64,000 bases of DNA, taken from assembly GCF_035582795.1 (NCBI RefSeq), contig NC_134365.1, positions 220,241,887 through 220,305,886 of the forward strand. The letters run 5' to 3'. Position numbers and translations under genes: made by a program. Positions 57,890 through 64,000 of the stretch are shown one piece after another. The notes under the pieces were generated by a model that ran no database searches, was not told the DNA's origin, and worked only from the letters and a program-made list of their open reading frames with translations. Every line of letters starts with the position of its first letter. Within the stretch, counting starts at the first letter, position 1. Origin of the DNA: Mycteria americana (taxonomy: Eukaryota > Chordata > Aves > Ciconiiformes > Ciconiidae).

Positions 57890-60800
57890 CTGGAAAGCAG
57901 AAGGAAAGCCCAAGAGCTGTGAGGAGCAAGACTCCAGCTTTAGGCAATGGGGCTGAGCAGGGGGGTGAGTCATTGCAATGGGCTCAACTCTCACCTGCCC
58001 AGCAGAAGGGAGTGAAAGTAGATAAGATAAGTGATGTCTGGCTCTTGGGGTGCTGCAATCTTACTGTTTCAGTAAGAGTTTAGGCACTTGAAATGCTTCA
58101 AGCCAGTGATGGGACCGTTGCTGCTTCTGGCAGTCCCCCAGCCGCACAAGCGCACCAAGAGACCAGAGACCCAGCCAGCACCTCCCTGTTAAAGCCACTT
58201 ATAAGGGTGCACTGATATGGGCGTTTTAATTCAGATCGGGATGAGATGTGTCCCGTCATTCCTCTTCAGTGTGCCACAGCTCACATTGCAGCATAGCTTT
58301 GGAGTGCAAAACTGTGATGACACTAAACCAAGATACACAACCACCATCAGTCCATGTTCAGCCCACAGACAAGACTAGAGCCAGTATAACCCTCACCCTG
58401 AAACACATAATGTGGAGAACAGGTCCTCAACACCAGTGGTTTCACCCTACAGATCCACTCCTCTGGCATTAATAGCTAGTCAAGAAGACTAGCTCAGCAA
58501 GAAAACTTGGGTTTGCTGTAAGAGAGACATCCTCCAAGCAGTATGGACACTGATGGTGAGTACATATATTTGAGTTGCTCTGCAGAGGTCCCGTTCACAT
58601 GCTCAGACCCCAGCTCACAATGTATTTTCCTTGCCTTCAATCTCAGCAAAGCACAGGTGGCTCCTATCCTAGAGAGAGAGGAAAGGCTCAGAGCTTCTTT
58701 CCTAAAGCTCTTCCTTACCAGAGGCCCAGGGAGGGTGGCCACTTCTCGCCAGCTGTCTTTCCTTGGATCGTAGCTGAAGATTTTACTGAGGAGTCCACCT
58801 ACAACATAAATGATGTTGTCCAAGCAGACAGCACTGATGCACCTCTGGTAAAAAGGGGTGGGAGACAAAAGCGTCCACTTGTTGTCCTCTGGATCATAAC
58901 ACTGGACCTGGGAGGAGAAATGCAGCTATGGGAACATGAATTTACCACATCTCCCTGCTTGGATGGAGCTGCTATTCACGAGAAATAAAAGTGCATGGGG
59001 ACAGAAACATAGATGGGAGCTTCACACCCAGAGACCAGTGCAGTGAGCAAAGGGATGAGGGGTTCTAGCATCCCCTCTCGCATTCAAGTCTCCCAGACAA
59101 ACTACAAGCACCCAGGGTGGCTGTCCTTGACCCAGACAGCACATGGTTACGTGCTCAGAGACAGAGCTGAGAAGCACTGATGCCTCTTCCTGCAGCTTGG
59201 GAGACCAGAAGCATCATGTCTGGCTTGCAGAGGTCTCCTCCAGGCAGTTACTACTGTTGCTACTCATCTGACGTGAATGCCCACAGTGTTGGAGGTTTGT
59301 TCCTGTGGTGCCTCAGGGCTGACCAGGCTTCAGAGCAGAACAGGCTCTACTGAAACCATGCCTAATACACTGTCAACTCCTGACACCTTCCCTCTCTGGT
59401 CCTTAAGACTCATTGGCTTCCATTTAAATGTATGACTTCTCATCTTATAAGAAGGGAGCCTTCATTAGTCTTCAAATAAAAAAGGGGGGCCCTGGTAGCT
59501 TAAGGACAACCCCACTTCCCTCCACATTCCCTGGCAAATCTTCTTTTTTTAGGTCTCTGTCCATTATCGATGCCCCAGCAATACCTTGTCGGTGTTAGCG
59601 GTGTCATCCACAGCACCACCCAGCACATAGAGCTTGTTCAGGCAGGAGACCACAGCCGCTGAGCTCACGGCTTGAGGCAGCGGGGCCAAGGTTGACCAGC
59701 TGTTGGAGAAGGTGTCATAGCACTCCACGCTGGAGAGGCGGTAAAAACCATCAAAGCCTCCCACAGCATAGATCTGCCACAAAAGGAGCAAAGCAAGCCG
59801 ATTAGAAACTTCTGGACTCACCTAATGGGCTACGCTGTCACGGCATACATGAGGGGAGGCTAGGACCTGGCCAGAAAGACAGACATCAAGCCACAGTAAA
59901 ACCTTGGGGTTGGACTAGATGACCTTTAGAGGTCCCTTCCAACTCAAACCATTCTATGATTCTGTGAAATAGCCCACACTGTGTGGCTTTCACCCAAAGA
60001 CTTAACACAGCTTCCTGTAGAAATCTTGCACCATCCCATGGTAGATCTTATTGCTACAACTTCATTTGTGGCTACTTCAGGTGACAACACACACCCAACT
60101 GAAACAATGACGTCTTGGTTATGTCCTAGTTGTTCTCCCATCAAAACCAACTCTAAATGACCCAGAAGACAAACACACACTGACAGTTTCTCATTGTACT
60201 GGGCAGCAGGAGAAGTGGGGGACAGTGCTCCGCGTGGCTTCTTCCAAAATTTGGGCCATTGCTTACCTTGCCCTGAAGTGTTGCCATTTTGTGCCTCCAT
60301 CGACCTTTCTGCAGACAAGCAACTTTGATCCAGACGTTCAGCTGGGAGCTCAGCACCCAAACATCGTTGCTGCTGATGTGTCCTCCTGCAAAACAGAGGG
60401 ATGGAGGGCTGGTGCGATCCCAAGAACAGCCCCATCACCTCACTACACCGCAGTATTGCATAGTTCCTCCATGCAATGGAACAATTTAGGCCAGAATACG
60501 ATTATTGGGTTATGGCCATGTAAACTCAGCTTCTCAAGGGAGATACCATCCGGGCTTCAAGGCACTTGTTACACTGCTCCATCCCTTATATAGAACTCAT
60601 CTGACGGGCATTGTATTTTAAATAAGGGACAGGCAGGAGACCCTGATGTTTTAGGAAACCCTATCTGACAGCACACACCAAAACCAGCTCATTCCACAGC
60701 TGAACAATTTTGACAGATGCCCAACAGGAGGGAAAGGTTTTTTTAGTACTGCCATCTTCCCCCTCAAAGGTGAAATTGTTCCTTGGGACAGCAAAATCCA

Positions 60801-63800
60801 AACCACCTAAGGATAAACTTCACCTAGAAGTGACTTTGCTCCAAAGGTGGGATGCATGTGAATGAGTCCTAGTGAATAGACCTAAGGAGTAGCTGTCCAA
60901 GCAGAGGTCGTGCTGTTCTTTGCAACCAGGAAGGGACCATCTGATCGAGGGTACCTCACCTGATATGTACACATCGTTCTTCAGTGTGCAGGCAGCAAAC
61001 TCTGACTTGGTGTAGCCAGGCACGCTGGAAAGGGCTGTCCACTGCCTGCTCCTCGGGTGGTAGAGGTCCGTGAAGGGCAGCTTCAGAAGGCCTTTCTTAT
61101 CACAGCCCCCAATGACGACGATGACTTCTGCCATCTCCATGAACCTAGACCATGAAAGGCATGGGTAAGTCCCTGGGCCAGGCTACTTCTTTCCATCATC
61201 CCTCCCATCCCATCTAGGACATTGGCAGCACAGTCCAATGGATAGAGCAGGGTCCTCTCCTGCACCAGCTACTGATTTTCTGGGCAAATTATTTCACACC
61301 TGCACCTTCCCTTTTGTCTGCACATTCAAATCAAAGGCAACTCCCAGATCAGATGGGAAGGGGTCCAAATTGCATAGGGAAAGAAAATGGGAATGACCTT
61401 TAAAAGTCCTTCGTGAGATTGCCTCCTGCCACTCACCCTCCCCCTTCCAGCACAATCAAGCCTAATCCTTAAGGCACAGCCACGAGCATGGAAAGCTGTT
61501 CCTGGCATCCCGCCTGCAACAAGCTCTCTGCCTGGAGAGAAAAGTGTTTCCAGGAAATCGCTCTCTCTCCAGCCCTAATAGCAGTGAGCAGACGAGACAG
61601 ACAGCAGGGGAAGGAAAATCCTGCCAGCTAGTAGGTGGCAACAGAGGAACGGCTCTGTGGGAGGGAAGGGGAGAGGAAAGAGGAGGGTGAAAGAGGATTT
61701 GAAAGACTTGGTCCAATCCCCAGCTCTGCCATGGTTTGTGTAGGCTGAGACAATTCACTTAAGACCAACTCTGTAAAAGGAGGGAGGTTAAATGTGGATG
61801 CTGGGGGGTGGGATTTATCCCCAGTGAATTTTAGCTGTTTGCATCCTTGACGAGGTCACCACGGACCCTGTTGTTGAGCAGTTCTGTACATAATAGCTTG
61901 TTGTGGTATTCAGCACAGAGAAGATGTGTCAAACCATCTCTTCCACCTGACAGAAACATGCCCTAAATGCCAGGCTGGGACTTCTGAGATGCACTGGGGC
62001 AACCTCTGTCCTTCTGCCCAGGCTGCTCCACTGAGCAGCAAAAAAACCTGCACTCCTTGGGCTGAAGAGCTGGAGAGCACAAGAACCTGGTCGTGCAGCC
62101 CCATGGTCATGGGTGTCCTTTAGAAAAGGATGGGGAGCCCTGCAAACCAACTCAGTTTGATGTGGCAACCCACCCCAGAGCAGAGGTGTCCATCAGCACT
62201 CTTACCAAGCACATACTAAGGGACCTGTGGCACCATGAGGAAACAGCAGAGACTTAAACCATGGCTGGTCAAATCCAAACTTCACAGTCACAAAAAGGAG
62301 CAGATTTCCACACACACTCAACCCTAGAAATCACTTTTTCTTTGCCTCCTCCACTTTACACTGGCAGCTGCCTGGGCCGGTATCTTTTTATCTTCTTGCT
62401 GTTCATCAATAAATCAATGGAAAGAAAAAAAGAAAAAAAGAAATAATAATTTGGGGATGCCTAGGTAGCCACCTGGACAGTAACTGCTTTTTTTCACTGC
62501 ACATTAATTCCTGACCCTGCAGCAATGCCTTTGAGCTAGGCATCCACGCTGATGGCCAGGAGGACTGAGACTGGTCCAAGTCTTTCTGCTAACAGACAGC
62601 TTGGAGAAGGTGAGAGAGAGAGAGAGACCAAAAGAGGTGAAATGAGAGCAGACCAGTGGCAGAGCTGAGAATGGAAAACAGGTCTCAACCCAGTGCTCTA
62701 CCCATTTGTGAAAGCAGATGAAAGTAAAGAGCTACAAACACCTTTTCCTGCCCATAGTCTGGACACATATCTGGAGAGCATCACCGCACAGAACGTTGTG
62801 ACTACAGCAGTTTTTGCCAACAATAAAAAAAAAGTGGCACATGCATTAGTATAAATTTCACAGGAATCTTTTAAGCTAGGCAAACATCTCCAATGTCTCC
62901 ATTTTGGAAACAGGGATGCCAAAAGTGAAGCAATTGGGGGGGGGGGGGCAGGGGAAGAAAAAAACAACCCAAGAACACTGAAACTTCAAGATCCATCAAC
63001 TTGGGCCATGCAGGTCTAGGGAAGAAGATGCTGAGTTTTACCTTCTGGGCCTTGATCGCAAAGAGCTGACCTCATTCCCGAGGATGTAGTACTTGCGGGC
63101 CTCATGCAGTAGAGGAATGCACTCCTTTGAGTCCTGGATGAGTCCATCCATTTCCACCTTCTCCAGGAAGTAGGTGGGGTCGAGCAGGGGCAGACGCACA
63201 TGCTCAAGGAGCTCCTTCAAGGCTCCCTTCCTGGCAGGTATGTCATGCCGTACCCAGCGCATGACTGCTTCGAAGACCACTTCCTCCTTGGGGACCACCA
63301 GCTGCTCATCGGACAGATATTCAACCAGCTCCTTCACACCCATCTCCAGGAACTCTTCATGACACGACACCTCCACAAAACACTCCAGCATGAACCTCTT
63401 GCTCTTTTCTGTCAGGGACGTGATGGAGAATGAATCAGCAAACTTCATGATGCCCAAACAATTGCATGGGTGAAGCCGGCCTTCAAGGAAGGTGACACAA
63501 GCATCTCTGAGCTTGGAGATCTGCAGCAAGTCAGACAGTTCCAAGATGCCTTCAACATTGTCCTCCTGAATGATGATGTTCCCCCCATACATATAGTCAA
63601 GAAGGAGAGACATGGTGGAAGCAGAAATCTTCTGGATATTAATGATATCCTGGTGGCCTTCCTTGAGACTGCCACCAAACATGGCCCGGAAATACGTGCT
63701 GTTGGCTGACAAAGTGGCACGGTGACAGGGGAATTCTTGTCCATCAATTAAGAGCACCACGTCTGTGAAGATGCCGCTCTGCCGGTAGGAGTTCAGTGTC

Positions 63801-63931
63801 TGGAGGATTTGCTCAGCATGGCAGGACCCACTGCAGAGCTTCATGTGCAGCTCTTCTTTGCTCGGGTCCCGCGTTACATTTTCCAGGCTGCTTGTCCTGA
63901 AACTTGATTCTTCTTTCATCATTCGATGCAT
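57701..63931 (-). CDS. KLHL35: KLHL35, kelch-like family member 35 (complete coding sequence, six coding exons)
   Basis: Coding exons on the minus strand are 63931-63042, 61144-60960, 60385-60267, 59773-59585, 58907-58719 and 57889-57701. Joined, they give 1761 nt and 586 residues, close to the roughly 583 I recall for human KLHL35. Every intron is GT..AG and the phases match (2, 1, 0, 0, 0). Residues about 46-153 form a BTB/POZ domain, about 158-260 a BACK domain, and 298-586 six kelch repeats, each with a GG pair. The run starting AEVIVVIGGCD and the C-terminal end CTSYHGCVTI match my memory of human KLHL35 better than KLHL24 or KLHL6. Known for the family: such proteins are usually substrate receptors of Cullin-3 ubiquitin ligases, with BTB binding CUL3 and the kelch propeller binding the target; the KLHL35 substrate is not established. 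I chose the ATG at 63931 because an acceptor-like CAG lies just before it and it is the first ATG in the open frame. Confidence 0.93.
58719..58907 (-). CDS. KLHL35: KLHL35 coding exon 5: kelch repeats four to five
   Basis: This phase-0 exon is 189 nt and encodes residues 462-524. It begins VQCYDPEDNKW, continues with QRCISAVCLDN and IIYVVGGLLSKIFSYDP, and ends LPGPL. The acceptor is TCCCAG and the donor CTG followed by GTAAGG. Confidence 0.92.
59585..59773 (-). CDS. KLHL35: KLHL35 coding exon 4: third and part of fourth kelch repeat
   Basis: This phase-0 exon is 189 nt and encodes residues 399-461. It starts IYAVGGFDGF and ends in LYVLGGAV...NTDK, so it carries two kelch GG pairs. The acceptor is TGGCAG and the donor AAG followed by GTATTG, a usable but not perfect donor. 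It is the first of three coding exons of equal size (189 nt), each a 63-codon module shifted against the kelch blades. Confidence 0.92.
59905..59970 (+). mobile_element. CR1 LINE 3' end fragment in KLHL35 intron 3
   Basis: GGGGTTGGACTAGATGACCT, AGAGGTCCCTTCCAACTC and CATTCTATGATTCTGTGA form a CR1 3' terminus of about 65 bases, antisense to the gene, in the intron between coding exons 3 and 4. Confidence 0.95.
60267..60385 (-). CDS. KLHL35: KLHL35 coding exon 3: second kelch repeat
   Basis: The exon is 119 nt and encodes residues 359 (part) to 398, including GGHISSNDVWVL and the KGRWRHKM stretch. The acceptor is TTTTGCAG and the donor CAAG followed by GTAAGC. It restores phase 0 for the rest of the gene. 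Confidence 0.92.
60960..61144 (-). CDS. KLHL35: KLHL35 coding exon 2: first kelch repeat
   Basis: This exon completes Arg297 and encodes residues 298-358 plus the first base of Gly359. It holds the strand with VVIGGCD and the YHPRSRQW turn, then GYTKSEFAACTL, which is highly typical of KLHL35. The acceptor is TCTAG before GTTCATG and the donor is CAG followed by GTGAGG. The preceding intron (61145-63041) is about 1.9 kb and holds MIR-like relics and a poly-G tract. Confidence 0.92.
61712..61795 (+). repeat. MIR-like SINE relic in KLHL35 intron 1
   Basis: CCCAGCTCTGCCATGGTTTG, then AGACAATTCACTTAAGACC and CTGTAAAAGGAGGGAGGTTA in MIR order. Confidence 0.55.
62605..62630 (+). repeat. Short GA-rich microsatellite in KLHL35 intron 1
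   Basis: About eight GA units. Confidence 0.8.
62650..62710 (-). repeat. MIR-like SINE relic in KLHL35 intron 1
   Basis: CCAGTGGCAGAGCTGAGAAT, then ACAGGTCTCAACCCAGTGCT and CTACCCATT, the reverse-strand MIR left half. Confidence 0.6.
62936..62949 (+). repeat. Poly-G run in KLHL35 intron 1
   Basis: About 14 G in a row; on the coding (minus) strand this is poly-C, about 100 bases inside the intron from the exon 1 donor. Confidence 0.9.
63042..63931 (-). CDS. KLHL35: KLHL35 coding exon 1: N-terminus, BTB and BACK domains
   Basis: This 890-nt exon encodes residues 1-296 and two bases of Arg297. The BTB core shows the family signature FTDVVLLIDGQEFPCHRATL and then YFRAMFGG. The BACK part includes CNCLGIMKFAD, EEFLEMGVKELVEYLS and VFEAVMRWVRHD. 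It ends in AGAAG followed by GTAAAA, a good donor. Upstream of the ATG a pyrimidine-rich stretch ends in CAATCAG, about two bases before the ATG, so the true exon probably starts near 63932 and the 5' UTR continues in an exon beyond the window. The open frame runs upstream of the ATG to a TTG at 63958, but no earlier ATG is available. Confidence 0.93.
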
Positions 63932-64000
63932 CCTGATTGCGAAGCAGTGAAGAGACAAGAGAACAGTACACTGTTAAAATATCTGACTGCAATGTCCAAC

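Noticed and set aside
63932..63958. A longer KLHL35 N-terminus starting nine codons upstream
   Set aside because: The upstream codon is TTG and the stretch looks like a pyrimidine tract plus splice acceptor.
1..64000. CRISPR arrays, bacterial operons, phage or plasmid features
   Set aside because: None seen; introns, CR1 copies and the avian LTR make this a bird nuclear genome.

Overview
This window looks like nuclear DNA from a bird. The evidence is many CR1 non-LTR retrotransposon fragments with the avian 3' octamer tail (tandem ATTCTGTG or ATTCTATG), one avian-type endogenous-retrovirus LTR, old MIR-like SINE relics, introns with GT..AG borders, and one clear vertebrate multi-exon gene. 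The LTR type is one I associate with non-galliform birds; that is recall, not a search result.

The only gene I can build with confidence is at the right end on the minus strand. It is KLHL35, a BTB-BACK-Kelch protein, with coding sequence 57701..63931 in six coding exons. All splice borders are GT..AG, the reading frame is continuous, and the predicted protein is 586 residues. A likely splice acceptor lies just before the ATG, so at least one 5' untranslated exon probably lies outside the window. A poly(A) signal at 56778-56783 would give a 3' UTR of about 0.9 kb.

The first 54 kb has no gene I can recognise. It holds unique non-coding DNA with scattered repeats. CR1 copies lie at about 17.86, 20.7-21.3, 23.1-23.5, 32.5, 34.5, 38.0-38.4, 39.4-39.6, 42.1-43.4, 44.6-44.8 and 59.9 kb. 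A very old CR1/L3-class reverse-transcriptase fossil lies at 19.2-19.4 kb. There is also a 215-bp GAGGA satellite with a related minisatellite (41.36-41.68 kb), a TTA microsatellite, a strong G-quadruplex-type G tract (40.25 kb), a partial ERV LTR (49.69-49.93 kb), and several short tandem or dispersed duplications.

Four places may hold unrecognised genes or broken ones: a frameshifted coiled-coil coding relic at 48.05-48.7 kb; a CpG-rich minus-strand exon candidate at 50.28-50.53 kb; a set of minus-strand exon-like segments between 54.4 and 56.1 kb, just downstream of KLHL35; and a plus-strand exon-like segment at 4.83-5.15 kb. The first 600 bases resemble a plus-strand 3' UTR. I saw no tRNA, rRNA, CRISPR array or bacterial feature.

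In human, KLHL35 lies at 11q13.4 between RPS3 and GDPD5. I see neither neighbour here, so the 54 kb downstream of KLHL35 is either expanded intergenic DNA or a rearranged neighbourhood.
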